From NCBI RefSeq assembly GCF_009695815.1, contig NZ_VUNE01000001.1, forward strand, positions 186,001-250,000: a stretch of 64,000 nucleotides of DNA, in the 5' to 3' direction. This DNA is from Peptostreptococcus porci. GTDB taxonomy: Bacteria; Bacillota; Clostridia; Peptostreptococcales; Peptostreptococcaceae. The position numbers and the translations under genes were made by a program. The notes under the pieces are model-generated. The model saw only the letters and a program-made list of their open reading frames with translations. It had not been told where the DNA came from and did no database searches. Below are positions 35,660-45,252 of this stretch, piece by piece; position 1 is the stretch's first letter; each line of letters begins with the position of its first letter.

Positions 35660-37246
35660 ATGAAATTAGTAGAAAAAACAATTAAAGAATGTTTTGTCGA
35701 AAGGGCAGAGAAAACTCCGGAAAAGGTATTTATCAAGACGAAAAATGATGTATACTCATGGAAAAATGTTGATGATATTACTGAAAAGTTGTCGTATGCT
35801 TTGCTTGAGCAGGGGATAAGGAAAAATGATAAAGTAGGGATTTATGGATATAATACACCAAGTTGGATTATTTCTTTTATCGCCATACAGAAGCTGGGAG
35901 CAACGGCAGTTTTGATAAATTCTTGCTACAAAGAGAAGGAATTGGTGAAGTGTATAAAAATAGCCGACATCAAATATATCTTGTACACTGGCATTGGTGG
36001 AGATGAAGATAATATTTCATCAGTTGTAAGCCAGTTGAGAAAAAATACAGATACAAGAAATATTAAAACCTTTAATATTGAAAGAACATTTGGAGAATGG
36101 ATTTCCTTTTTTGAGCGAAATGTATCCTTGAACCATGATACCATGATGAGTAAGATGACAACCCTGGAAAATGATTGCCAGGATATTGCTTGTATATTGT
36201 TTACTTCTGGAACTACTAATGATTCTAAGGGGGTAATGTTATCACATTACTCGCTGGTAAACAATGCCAGAGAGATAGTAGGTCAGATGAGATGGGGCGA
36301 AGATGATATTATGTGTCTGTCTGTTCCATTGTTCCATTGTTTTGGAGTAAATGTAAGTCTTTTATGTAGCATTTTGGGAGGTATGACAATATCGCTGCTG
36401 AAAAAATATAAGACAACAAATGTATGTAGAGTTATACAGAATGATAAATGTACAATTTTAAATGGAGTCCCAAGCATGTACCTTGCTTTAATTAACAATC
36501 CAATGATGAAAGAATTTGATTTGAGTAGTCTAAAAAGTGGTATAATAGCAGGTTCTCCAATTTATGAGAAGGATTATTACGATATTTGTGAAAAATTAGA
36601 TGGAATAAATCTACAAACGTCTTACGGATTGACTGAGGCGTCGCCTTGTGTGTCAATTACGGGCTATAATGATTCACTTGAGCTGAAGGCGTCATCTTCT
36701 GGAAAGGTGATCGATAATGTGGAAATAAGAATAGTAGATTTAAAATCCAATAAAGAATGTGCAAATGGTGAAGTTGGAGAAATATTCGTAAAAGGATACA
36801 ACATAACAAAGGGATACCTTACAACTGAGCCTATTGTCTGTGATGCGGTGCAAAAGGATGGTTGGTTGAAAACTGGTGATTTGGGCTATATCGACGGAAA
36901 TGGATATTTGTACATAGTTGGAAGAAGAAAGAATTTGATAATAAGAGGTGGAGAAAATATTTCTCCTACTGAAATAGAAAAAGTAATAAAGGAAGTAAAA
37001 AATGGAATAAACGTAAGAGTAGTTGGTAAAAAATCGGAGGTTCTTCAAGAGGAAATAGTCGCTTGTATCGAGGGAAAAAAAGATGATGCATTGGTGGAAA
37101 AGATAAAGAAATACCTCTGTGAAAATTTAAGTAAATACAAAATACCAAGATACTATTTGTTTATCGACAGTTTCCCAAAGAATCAAACGGGAAAAACTGA
37201 CGAGCGAGAGCTAAAAAAATTGGTTGAAGAGGCCGAATTAGTATGA
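35660..37246 (+). CDS. AMP-forming acyl-CoA ligase
   Basis: 528-residue adenylate-forming enzyme that makes an acyl-CoA from a carboxylic acid, ATP and CoA. P-loop FTSGTTNDSKGVMLSH (usual TSGTTGxPKG; Gly to Asn and Pro to Ser here), LQTSYGLTEASPC (A5 motif), GWLKTGDLGYIDGNGYLYIVGRRKN (A7/A8 hinge) and catalytic Lys in PKNQTGKTDERELKK. RBS GGAGG. It is the first gene of the operon; a likely role is to prime the CoA-transferase by making the first isocaproyl- or 2-hydroxyacyl-CoA. This gene is absent from the C. difficile had operon as I recall it. The substrate is inferred from context. Confidence 0.88.
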   Translation: MKLVEKTIKECFVERAEKTPEKVFIKTKNDVYSWKNVDDITEKLSYALLEQGIRKNDKVGIYGYNTPSWIISFIAIQKLGATAVLINSCYKEKELVKCIKIADIKYILYTGIGGDEDNISSVVSQLRKNTDTRNIKTFNIERTFGEWISFFERNVSLNHDTMMSKMTTLENDCQDIACILFTSGTTNDSKGVMLSHYSLVNNAREIVGQMRWGEDDIMCLSVPLFHCFGVNVSLLCSILGGMTISLLKKYKTTNVCRVIQNDKCTILNGVPSMYLALINNPMMKEFDLSSLKSGIIAGSPIYEKDYYDICEKLDGINLQTSYGLTEASPCVSITGYNDSLELKASSSGKVIDNVEIRIVDLKSNKECANGEVGEIFVKGYNITKGYLTTEPIVCDAVQKDGWLKTGDLGYIDGNGYLYIVGRRKNLIIRGGENISPTEIEKVIKEVKNGINVRVVGKKSEVLQEEIVACIEGKKDDALVEKIKKYLCENLSKYKIPRYYLFIDSFPKNQTGKTDERELKKLVEEAELV

Positions 37247-37348
37247 TTGTCTTGACAAGAAGCAGATAAACGGCTTTGAGTCATTTTGATAATAAATAAT
37301 AAATTGTAATATTTTAATGAAAATGTAATATTTTTAGGAGGTATTGTA

Positions 37349-38593
37349 ATGAGCACAAGAAAAAGACCATTAGAGGGTGTAAAAGTAATTGAGTTGGCAA
37401 ATTTTATTGCGGCGGCAACTACTGGAAGATTCCTAGCAGATTTAGGAGCTGATGTAATAAAGGTTGAAAGTTCAAAGGGAGATCCATTGAGATATACTGC
37501 CCCTACAGAAGGTAGACCTCTGGATATGTATGAAAATACAACATGGGAATTGGAAAATGCAAACAAGAGATGTATTTCAATTAACATGAAAGATCCTGCA
37601 GGTAAAGAGGCATTTTTCAAACTTTTAGAAGGTGCTGATGTAATGATAACTAACTGGAGAGTTCAGGCTTTACAGAGAGCTGGTTTGGATTATGAAACAC
37701 TAAAAGAAAGATTTCCAAGCCTAGTTTACGGTATATGTACAGGATATGGTGAATATGGACCTGATAAGGACCTTCCAGGGTTTGACTTTACTGCATTCTT
37801 TGCAAGAGCAGGTTATCTTGAATCACTAAGACAAAAAACTGATGTGCCTATGAACATGGTTCCTGGTATAGGTGATCATAATGTTGGTATCAACTTGGCG
37901 GCTGGTATTCTTGCTGCATTATATCATGCAAAATTAACTGGTGAAGGTGAAAAGGTTGAGACTAGTTTGTTTGAAAGTGCTATATTCAATATGGGTATGA
38001 TGGTTCAGGCAGCTCAATATCCTGATTATGGTGTTAAGTATCCAATAAACATTAGAGAAGCTAACAACCCACTAAATGCAGCATGGAAGACAAAGGATGA
38101 AAGATTTGTTCAGACTTGTATGCCAGACTACAATACTTATTTTAAGAGATTCACTACAGCTTTAGGATTGGAAGAAATGGCTGCTGATGAAAACTTGTAT
38201 CCTGTTCAGAAGTTAGCTGAAAATGGATTAGGTGTTACAATTTACGATAGAATAATGGCTAGATTTGGTGAAAGAAATTATGATGAATGGGCAAAAGTAT
38301 TAGTAGATGCTGATATCCCGTTCTCAAAAGCACAGTCTTGGGAAGAAATTCTTGAAGATAAGCAGGCTTGGGCAAATGATTGCTTCTACAAGATGAAATA
38401 TCCAAAAGGTGAAAGAGTATTGGTTAAGCAACCTGTTAAGTATCATGAAATGGGACCTACTCCATACAACAGAGGACCATTCATAGGTGAACATGGTGCA
38501 GAAGTTCTTAAAGAAATCGGATACTCAGATGACGAAATAAAGGCAATGATAGAATCAGGTACATTGTATATCTGGGAAGATAAAGAAAAATAA
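37349..38593 (+). CDS. hadA: Family III CoA-transferase, HadA/FldA type (2-hydroxyacyl-CoA transferase)
   Basis: Transfers CoA from the product acyl-CoA to the incoming (R)-2-hydroxyacid. 414 residues. Family III features: GVKVIELANFIAAATTGRFLADLGADVIKVE at the N-terminus, GDPLRY, and the catalytic Asp in PGFD (Asp146 by inference), then GIGDHNVGINLAAGILAALYHA. RBS AGGAGGT. It lies just before the activator and dehydratase genes, the same order as hadA-hadI-hadB-hadC (leucine) and fldA-I-B-C (phenylalanine). Leucine is favoured by the nearby BrnQ transporter, but aromatic specificity cannot be excluded. Confidence 0.88.
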   Translation: MSTRKRPLEGVKVIELANFIAAATTGRFLADLGADVIKVESSKGDPLRYTAPTEGRPLDMYENTTWELENANKRCISINMKDPAGKEAFFKLLEGADVMITNWRVQALQRAGLDYETLKERFPSLVYGICTGYGEYGPDKDLPGFDFTAFFARAGYLESLRQKTDVPMNMVPGIGDHNVGINLAAGILAALYHAKLTGEGEKVETSLFESAIFNMGMMVQAAQYPDYGVKYPINIREANNPLNAAWKTKDERFVQTCMPDYNTYFKRFTTALGLEEMAADENLYPVQKLAENGLGVTIYDRIMARFGERNYDEWAKVLVDADIPFSKAQSWEEILEDKQAWANDCFYKMKYPKGERVLVKQPVKYHEMGPTPYNRGPFIGEHGAEVLKEIGYSDDEIKAMIESGTLYIWEDKEK

Positions 38594-38728
38594 TAAAGTC
38601 AGGTCTGTTATTGGATAGGCTTGAATATTGAATTATAGTAATATTTAGTTAGAAAATGTAGATAGTTGAGTATTGCTATCTGACTATTTATTATGTTTGT
38701 GAATTGATATAAATATGAGGATAAAAAG

Positions 38729-39517
38729 ATGAGTGATATATATACAATGGGTATTGACATAGGATCAACATCATCTAAATGTGTGATACTCAAAAATGGA
38801 AAAGAAGTAGTTAGTAAAGGTGTAGTAAACCTTGGTGCTGGTACGAAGGGTGCCGAAAGAGTAATAGAAGAAGTTACAAACAACATAAATTTAGCATTTG
38901 AAGACATTGACGTGATTGTTTCTACCGGATATGGTAGAAACAGTTACGAAGGTGCAAAGAAAACAATGAGTGAGTTGAGCTGTCATGCAAGAGGTGGAGT
39001 TTTTATTTTCGGCGATGTTAGAACAATAATAGACATCGGTGGACAAGATATAAAGGTACTAAAGCTTAATGAAAGAGGTCAGCTTACGAATTTCTTGATG
39101 AATGACAAGTGTGCAGCAGGTACTGGAAGATTTTTAGAAGTTATGGCTGGAGTTCTTGACGTTAAGCTGACTGATTTGGGAGAGCTTGACACTCAAGCTA
39201 CAGAAAAGACTCCTATAAGTTCAACTTGTACAGTTTTCGCTGAATCAGAGGTTATTTCATGTATGGCTAAAAAAATTCCGATTCCAAATATAGTAAATGG
39301 AATTCATGCATCTGTTGCTACGAGAGTGGCAGGGCTTGCCAAAAGAGGTGGTCTTTCAGAGCCAGTAGCAATGACAGGTGGAGTTACTAAAAATGCTGGT
39401 ATAGTTAGAGCGTTGAGCGAGGAATTGGAAACTGAAATTAAAATATCTGACGACTCTCAAATGGCTGGTGCCATTGGGGCGGCGTTATATGCTTATGACG
39501 AATATCTGAAGGGTTAG
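38729..39517 (+). CDS. hadI: 2-Hydroxyacyl-CoA dehydratase activator (archerase)
   Basis: ATP-driven [4Fe-4S] activator that injects a low-potential electron into the dehydratase. 262 residues with ASKHA-fold motifs: MGIDIGSTSSKCVI (phosphate 1), STGYGRN, IDIGGQDIKV (phosphate 2) and MTGGVTKNAG (adenosine). Cluster ligands expected at Cys128 (KCAAGTGRFLE) and Cys167 (SSTCTVFAESE), which would be shared between the two subunits of the homodimer. It is followed by the dehydratase alpha subunit after 13 bases. Extremely oxygen-sensitive in characterised relatives. Confidence 0.95.
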   Translation: MSDIYTMGIDIGSTSSKCVILKNGKEVVSKGVVNLGAGTKGAERVIEEVTNNINLAFEDIDVIVSTGYGRNSYEGAKKTMSELSCHARGGVFIFGDVRTIIDIGGQDIKVLKLNERGQLTNFLMNDKCAAGTGRFLEVMAGVLDVKLTDLGELDTQATEKTPISSTCTVFAESEVISCMAKKIPIPNIVNGIHASVATRVAGLAKRGGLSEPVAMTGGVTKNAGIVRALSEELETEIKISDDSQMAGAIGAALYAYDEYLKG

Positions 39518-39530
39518 AAAGGAGCTTATC

Positions 39531-40766
39531 ATGAGTAATACAGTAGTTGTGGAAGAAAAACCGGCAAAAGTATTGTTAGGTGAAATAGTAGCAAAGCATT
39601 ATAAGGATGCTTGGGAAGCCAAGAATAACGGTGAGGTAGTAGGATGGTGTGCATCCAATTTCCCACAGGAAATATTTGAAACGATGGACATCAAGGTTGT
39701 TTATCCAGAAAATCAGGCGGCGGCAATCTCTGCGAAAGGTGGAGGTCAAAGAATGTGTGAAGTCGCTGAAAATGAAGGATATTCAAATGATATATGTGCT
39801 TATGCGAGAATAAGTTTGGCATATCTAGATGTTCAGGATGCTCCAGAATTGAATATGCCTCAGCCAGATTTCGTGGCATGTTGTAACAATATTTGTAACT
39901 GTATGATCAAATGGTATGAAAATATTGCTAAGGAACGCAATATTCCGTTGATATTAATAGATGTTCCTTACAATAACGACTACGAAGCAGGAGAAGATAG
40001 GGTCGAATATCTAAAAGGACAATTCGATCACGCTATAAAACAATTGGAAGAGTTATCAGGCAAGAAATGGGATGAAAAGAAATTTGAAAAAGTTATGGAA
40101 ACATCTCAGAGAACTGGTAGAGCATGGTTGGCAGCAACTGGTTATGCCAAGTACACTCCATCTCCATTCAGTGGATTTGATGTGTTTAATCACATGGCAG
40201 TAGCAGTTTGCGCAAGAGGTAAGGAAGAATCAGCCATAGCATTTGAAAAGCTAATTGAAGAGTTTGAAGAAAATGTTAAGACTGGTAAATCTACTTTTAA
40301 GGGAGAAGAAAAATACAGAATCCTATTTGAAGGTATAGCTTGCTGGCCTCACCTAAGACATACATATAAAGAACTTCAAGGTAGTGGGGTAAACGTTTGT
40401 GGAACAGTTTACGCAGATGCCTTTGGATATATTTACAATAATACTAATGAATTAATGCAAGCATATTGTGGAACTCCAAATGCCATTTCATATGAAAGAG
40501 CTTTGGATATGAGACTTAAAGTTATAAAAGAAAACAACATTGATGGTATGTTGATTCATATTAACAGAAGCTGCAAGCAGTGGAGTGGTATAATGTACGA
40601 AATGGAAAGAGAGATAAGAGAGAGAACTGGTATTCCTACAGCGACATTTGATGGTGACCAAGCGGACCCTAGAAACTTCTCTGAAGCACAGTATGACACA
40701 AGAGTTCAAGGTCTAATAGAAGTAATGGAAGCTAATAAAGCGGCTAAAATGAAGGAGGCAGACTAA
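39531..40766 (+). CDS. hadB: (R)-2-hydroxyacyl-CoA dehydratase, alpha subunit
   Basis: 411-residue subunit of the radical [4Fe-4S] dehydratase that removes water from a 2-hydroxyacyl-CoA via a ketyl radical. Cys-rich segments are expected cluster ligands: VGWCASNFPQEIFE, FVACCNNICNCMIKWYE and HINRSCKQWSGIMYEMER. It belongs to the HgdB/FldB family. RBS AAAGGAG. Its stop codon overlaps the start of hadC by one base (TAATG), as expected for a stoichiometric heterodimer. Confidence 0.94.
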   Translation: MSNTVVVEEKPAKVLLGEIVAKHYKDAWEAKNNGEVVGWCASNFPQEIFETMDIKVVYPENQAAAISAKGGGQRMCEVAENEGYSNDICAYARISLAYLDVQDAPELNMPQPDFVACCNNICNCMIKWYENIAKERNIPLILIDVPYNNDYEAGEDRVEYLKGQFDHAIKQLEELSGKKWDEKKFEKVMETSQRTGRAWLAATGYAKYTPSPFSGFDVFNHMAVAVCARGKEESAIAFEKLIEEFEENVKTGKSTFKGEEKYRILFEGIACWPHLRHTYKELQGSGVNVCGTVYADAFGYIYNNTNELMQAYCGTPNAISYERALDMRLKVIKENNIDGMLIHINRSCKQWSGIMYEMEREIRERTGIPTATFDGDQADPRNFSEAQYDTRVQGLIEVMEANKAAKMKEAD

Positions 40767-41884
40767 TGAGTAATATAGAATTATTGTTGGAAAAACTTGA
40801 TGTATGTCCATTTGAGCAAATAGACAAATATGTTGAAGGTGGAAAAAAAGTGATAGGTTGTGCGCCCGTTTATACACCAGAAGAGTTGGTATATGCTTTA
40901 GGCATGATACCAATGGGAATTTGGGGAGCAGAGGGCGAAGTTACTCTATCAAAGGAATATTTCCCTGCTTTTTATGCCGCACCAATTCTAAGACTTTTGG
41001 ACTTGGGTCTTGAAGGTAAGCTTGATAAACTATCTGGTATGATAATCCCTGGTTTAAGTGATGGTTTAAAGGGGTTAAGTCAAAACTGGAAAAAAGCTAT
41101 AAAGAATGTTCCTGCACTATATATTGGATATGGACAGAACAGAAAAATAAAAGCTGGTCTAGACTATAATGAAAAGCAATATATAAAATTGATAGCACAG
41201 CTAGAAGAAATATCAGGATCAAAAATTGAAAGCTCTAAGGTAGAAGAAGCTATAGTTCTGTACAATAACCACAGAAAAGCATTACAGGAGTTCAATGAGC
41301 TTGCTTCAAAGCATCTAAATACTATAACTCCAGCTCTAAGATCTAGAGTTATGTCTAGTGCATTCTTTATGGACAAAGCCGAACATTTGGAAATAGTAGG
41401 CGCATTAAACGAAGAACTAAAGAATATGCCTGAAGAAAAATTTGATGGGAAGAAAGTTGTTACAACAGGCCTATTGGCAAACAGCCCAGAGATTTTAAAG
41501 ATATTTGAAACTCATAAGCTAGCGATAGTTGATGACAATATTAATCAAGAATCTGGACAGTTTGATTATTTAGTTGATGAAGGTACTGATAATCCAGTAA
41601 GAGCTTTGGCTAAATGGATTTCAGATATAGAAGGTAGTACATTATTGTATGATCCAGAAAAGCTAAGAGGAAAAATAATAATTGATAAGGTAAGAAAACA
41701 TGGTGCAGATGGAGTTGTATACTTGTTGACAAAATTCAGTGATTCAGATGAATTTGATTATCCAATTATTAGAAAAGAACTTAATCAAGAGGGTATAATG
41801 CACATCTTAGTTGAAGTGGATCAACAAATGACTAACTTTGAACAAGCAAATACTGCATTGCAGACATTTGCAGATATGATTTAA
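40766..41884 (+). CDS. hadC: (R)-2-hydroxyacyl-CoA dehydratase, beta subunit
   Basis: 372-residue partner of HadB in the same superfamily. VIGCAPVYTPEELVYALGMIP at the N-terminus carries the first Cys. It has fewer Cys residues than HadB, in line with the beta subunits of this family. Start overlaps the hadB stop; RBS AAGGAGG lies inside hadB. Confidence 0.93.
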   Translation: MSNIELLLEKLDVCPFEQIDKYVEGGKKVIGCAPVYTPEELVYALGMIPMGIWGAEGEVTLSKEYFPAFYAAPILRLLDLGLEGKLDKLSGMIIPGLSDGLKGLSQNWKKAIKNVPALYIGYGQNRKIKAGLDYNEKQYIKLIAQLEEISGSKIESSKVEEAIVLYNNHRKALQEFNELASKHLNTITPALRSRVMSSAFFMDKAEHLEIVGALNEELKNMPEEKFDGKKVVTTGLLANSPEILKIFETHKLAIVDDNINQESGQFDYLVDEGTDNPVRALAKWISDIEGSTLLYDPEKLRGKIIIDKVRKHGADGVVYLLTKFSDSDEFDYPIIRKELNQEGIMHILVEVDQQMTNFEQANTALQTFADMI

Positions 41885-41911
41885 TTAAAGATAATTTTAA
41901 GGAGGCAATCT

Positions 41912-43042
41912 ATGATTTTCAAGAAAGAACATGAGTTAGTTCGTCAGCTAGCAAGAGAATTCGCTGAAAAAGAAATTAAGCCAACTGCTGAAGAAGTTGA
42001 CGAAACAAGTGAATTCCCGATGGAAATTTACAAAAAAATGGCTGACGCTGGGTTTTTAGGAATTAAAATACCACAGGAATATGGTGGATCTGGTGGAGAT
42101 CACGTATCGTATGCGATAGTAATGGAAGAATTATCAAAAGCATCTGGTGTATCTACTATTTGGATTTCATCACCGAACTCACTACAATCAACTCCAATAT
42201 TGAGAGATGGTACAGAAGAACAAAAAGAAAAATATCTTAGACCAATGGTAACTGGTGAAAAATTATTCTGTTTCGGTCTTACTGAACCAGGCGCTGGTTC
42301 TGATGCAGCCTCTATCTTAACTACAGCAGTTAAGGATGGAGATGACTATATCTTAAACGGAAGAAAAACATTCATTACAGGAGCTCCAGTATCTGACTAT
42401 ATAATCGTATTTGCTAAGACAAGCGACGAAGGTGCAAAAGGAATATCTACATTCGTTGTAGATTCTAAGGCAGAAGGTGTGTCTTTTGGTAAAGCTGAGC
42501 ATAAAATGGGTATGATAGGTTGCCCAACAAGTGACGTAGTACTTGAAAATGTTAGAGTTCCAGCATCTGATATGCTAGGAAAAGAAGGAAAAGGTTTCAT
42601 AAATGCAATGAAAACTCTAAGTGTTGGTAGACTTGGTATAGCTTGCCAGGCTCTAGGATTGGCACAGGGTGCAATGGATGAAGCTGTTAAATATGCAAAG
42701 GCAAGACATCAGTTTGGTAAACCACTTTCTAAGTTCCAGAATACTCAGTTTGTATTGGCTGAAATGGAAACTAAACTAAATGCAATGCGTCATTTGGTTT
42801 ACGATGCAGCTTTCAAGATGGATCAAGGATTACCAGCAGACAAGGAAGCTTCAATGGCAAAATTATTTGCTACAGAAGAAGCTAAGTGGATAATAGACAG
42901 GGCTCTACAGATACATGGTGGATATGGATACATAAGAGAATATCCAGTTGAAAGAATGTATAGAGATATAAGAGTAACTTCATTATATGAAGGAACTTCA
43001 GAAGTTCAGAAGATGGTTATAGCATCAAGCGTATTGAAATAA
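41912..43042 (+). CDS. acdB: Acyl-CoA dehydrogenase (enoyl-CoA reductase of the pathway)
   Basis: FAD enzyme that, with EtfBA, reduces the enoyl-CoA (for example isocaprenoyl-CoA) formed by HadBC. 376 residues. Signatures: CFGLTEPGAGSDAAS, GRKTFITGAPVSDY, the C-terminal IHGGYGYIREYPVERMYRD and the catalytic Glu in LYEGTSEVQK. RBS AAGGAGG. In C. difficile the equivalent complex bifurcates electrons between enoyl-CoA and ferredoxin; applying that here is inference. Confidence 0.92.
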   Translation: MIFKKEHELVRQLAREFAEKEIKPTAEEVDETSEFPMEIYKKMADAGFLGIKIPQEYGGSGGDHVSYAIVMEELSKASGVSTIWISSPNSLQSTPILRDGTEEQKEKYLRPMVTGEKLFCFGLTEPGAGSDAASILTTAVKDGDDYILNGRKTFITGAPVSDYIIVFAKTSDEGAKGISTFVVDSKAEGVSFGKAEHKMGMIGCPTSDVVLENVRVPASDMLGKEGKGFINAMKTLSVGRLGIACQALGLAQGAMDEAVKYAKARHQFGKPLSKFQNTQFVLAEMETKLNAMRHLVYDAAFKMDQGLPADKEASMAKLFATEEAKWIIDRALQIHGGYGYIREYPVERMYRDIRVTSLYEGTSEVQKMVIASSVLK

Positions 43043-43058
43043 GGGGAGGTAAAAATAG

Positions 43059-43850
43059 ATGAAAATTGTAGTTTGCATTAAGCAAGTACCAGATACAACA
43101 GAGGTAAAACTTGACCCTGTTAAAAATACACTTATCCGTGATGGTGTGCCAAGTATCATAAACCCTGATGACAAGGCTGGTATAGAATTGGCACTTCAGA
43201 TAAAAGAATCAGTTCCGGGAAGTACATTGACAGTTGTGTCAATGGGACCACCTCAGGCAGAAGTTGCACTAAGAGAAGCTTTGGCAATGGGTTGTGACGA
43301 TGGAATACTAATTTCTGATAGAGCATTCGGTGGAGCTGATACATGGGCTACTTCTTCAACAATAGCTGGGGCTTTGAGAAAACTTGATTATGACATAATC
43401 ATAGCAGGTAGACAGGCAATAGATGGTGATACTGCACAGGTTGGACCACAGATAGCTGAACATCTTCAGATACCTCAGATTTCTTACTGTGAAGAATTAC
43501 GTGTAGAAGATGGTAAGTTTATAGTTAAGAGACAGTTTGAAGACAGATATCATATAATCGAAATCAAGCCTCCTTGCCTAATTACAACATTAAGTGAAGA
43601 AATAACTCCTAGATATATGTCTATAGGTGGAATATTCAATGCTTACAAGAAAGATATCAAGGTTTGGGGATTAAAGGATATAGAAGATAAGTTGGATATA
43701 TCTAACATAGGTTTAAAAGGTTCTCCTACAAACGTTAAGAGATCATTCACTAAGCAAGCTAAAGGCCAGGGTATAAAAATGGAAGGACTTACTCCAGAAG
43801 AAGCTGCTGATGCAATAGTTGCAAAACTTCAAGAAAAGTTCTTTATATAA
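43059..43850 (+). CDS. etfB: Electron transfer flavoprotein, beta subunit
   Basis: 263 residues. N-terminal MKIVVCIKQVPDTTEVKLDP and the AMP/FAD region DGDTAQVGPQIAEHLQIPQISY are diagnostic of EtfB. It pairs with etfA 53 bases downstream and serves the acyl-CoA dehydrogenase. RBS GGGGAGG. Bifurcating Etfs carry an extra FAD in this subunit; the DGDTAQVGPQ motif is compatible but not proof. Confidence 0.95.
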   Translation: MKIVVCIKQVPDTTEVKLDPVKNTLIRDGVPSIINPDDKAGIELALQIKESVPGSTLTVVSMGPPQAEVALREALAMGCDDGILISDRAFGGADTWATSSTIAGALRKLDYDIIIAGRQAIDGDTAQVGPQIAEHLQIPQISYCEELRVEDGKFIVKRQFEDRYHIIEIKPPCLITTLSEEITPRYMSIGGIFNAYKKDIKVWGLKDIEDKLDISNIGLKGSPTNVKRSFTKQAKGQGIKMEGLTPEEAADAIVAKLQEKFFI

Positions 43851-43903
43851 ATTACTGTGAATTTTAGAAATTAATATAGAATAATTGAAAGGAAGATTAC
43901 CTA

Positions 43904-44911
43904 ATGAACAGAGATATATATGTAGTAGTTGAACAGGTAGACGGTGTCGTACAAAAAGTAGGCATCGAGCTAATTGGTATTGCAACAAAGCTAGCTGCAG
44001 ATTTAGAACAGAAAGTAGTTGCAGTATTACTAGGAGATAAAGTTAAGGGGTTAGCAGATACATTAATTCAACATGGAGCTGAAAAAGTGATATACGTTGA
44101 AGATCCAATGTTGGGAGTATATGCAACTGAACCATATACAAAGGCATTAAATGCAATAATTGAAGCAAAAAATCCTGAGATAGTTCTTTATGGAGCTACT
44201 TCAATCGGTAGAGATTTGGCTCCAAGAGTTTCAGCAAGAGTACATACTGGTCTTACTGCTGACTGTACAAAGCTAGAAATAGATCCAGAAACTAAATTGT
44301 TATTGATGACTAGACCGGCATTTGGTGGTAACATAATGGCTACCATCATTTGTAAAGAGCATAAGCCACAGATGGCAACAGTTAGACCTGGAGTTATGCA
44401 AGCTTTACCAAAGGATTCTTCAAGAACTGGTGAAGTTGAAGAATTCAAAGTTGATTTTGCACCAGAGGATATGAATATTACGATAAGAGAGGTTGTAAAA
44501 TCTACTCACGCAAAAGTTGATATAACTGAATCAAAGGTATTGGTATCTGGTGGTAGAGGTATTGGTAGTGCAGAATATTTTGACGTGCTAAAAGAGCTTG
44601 CTGATGAGTTGGGAGGATTGGTTACTTCTTCAAGAGCAAACGTTGATGCAGGTTGGATAGGAAGAGAAAGACAGGTAGGACAGACTGGTAAGACAGTTAG
44701 ACCTGACTTGTATATGGCTTGTGGTATATCAGGAGCTATTCAGCACTTAGCTGGTATGGAAGATTCTGAATTTATCATTGCGATCAACAAAGATACTCAT
44801 GCTCCGATATTTGGTGTGGCAGATCTTGGAATAGTTGGTGACGTTCATAAGATAATACCGCTTGTTATTGAAAAGGTTAAAGCAATAAACGAGTCAAAAA
44901 AAGATATATAA
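43904..44911 (+). CDS. etfA: Electron transfer flavoprotein, alpha subunit
   Basis: 335 residues. The C-terminal FAD-binding signature is clear: VSGGRGIGSAEYFDVL, SSRANVDAGWIGRERQVGQTGKTVRPDLYMACGISGAIQHLAGM (two blocks), AINKDTHAPIFGVADLGIVGD. It is the last gene of the ligase-to-Etf operon. RBS AAAGGAAG. Confidence 0.96.
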   Translation: MNRDIYVVVEQVDGVVQKVGIELIGIATKLAADLEQKVVAVLLGDKVKGLADTLIQHGAEKVIYVEDPMLGVYATEPYTKALNAIIEAKNPEIVLYGATSIGRDLAPRVSARVHTGLTADCTKLEIDPETKLLLMTRPAFGGNIMATIICKEHKPQMATVRPGVMQALPKDSSRTGEVEEFKVDFAPEDMNITIREVVKSTHAKVDITESKVLVSGGRGIGSAEYFDVLKELADELGGLVTSSRANVDAGWIGRERQVGQTGKTVRPDLYMACGISGAIQHLAGMEDSEFIIAINKDTHAPIFGVADLGIVGDVHKIIPLVIEKVKAINESKKDI

Positions 44912-45252
44912 TATGAATTAATTACCGTTTGTTGACTTATTAATACAGTAATATCTCAACAAAAAGTATAGTTTGTATTAATTTATTATTGAATTGTTTA
45001 AATTAATAAAAACATTCATTTTATTTTAATAATTCATAGAAAAGACTGAAATAATGTAGTATAATATATCTAGGATGACTGTTGATACTCCTAGATATAT
45101 AACTACATTTTAAGGAATTATAGTATTTTAATAGTTATTTATGAGACTCGGTTTGAAAATTAATTGACTGATAATTTAAAAAATTATTCTCTACTATTTT
45201 TTTAAAAAAAAGAGTTAATTAAATAACAAGTATATCTAAGGAGGAAGGAAAA
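44912..45252 (+). other. Intergenic region with promoter and 12-bp inverted repeat before the hydroxyacid dehydrogenase
   Basis: About 340 AT-rich bases. A promoter-like pair TAGAAA (45037), 17 bases, TATAAT (45060-45065) is followed by the inverted repeat ATATATCTAGGA/TCCTAGATATAT (45064-45100, 13-base spacer) that overlaps the -10. It may be an operator or a 5' mRNA hairpin. No terminator with a T run was found for etfA. Confidence 0.5.
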
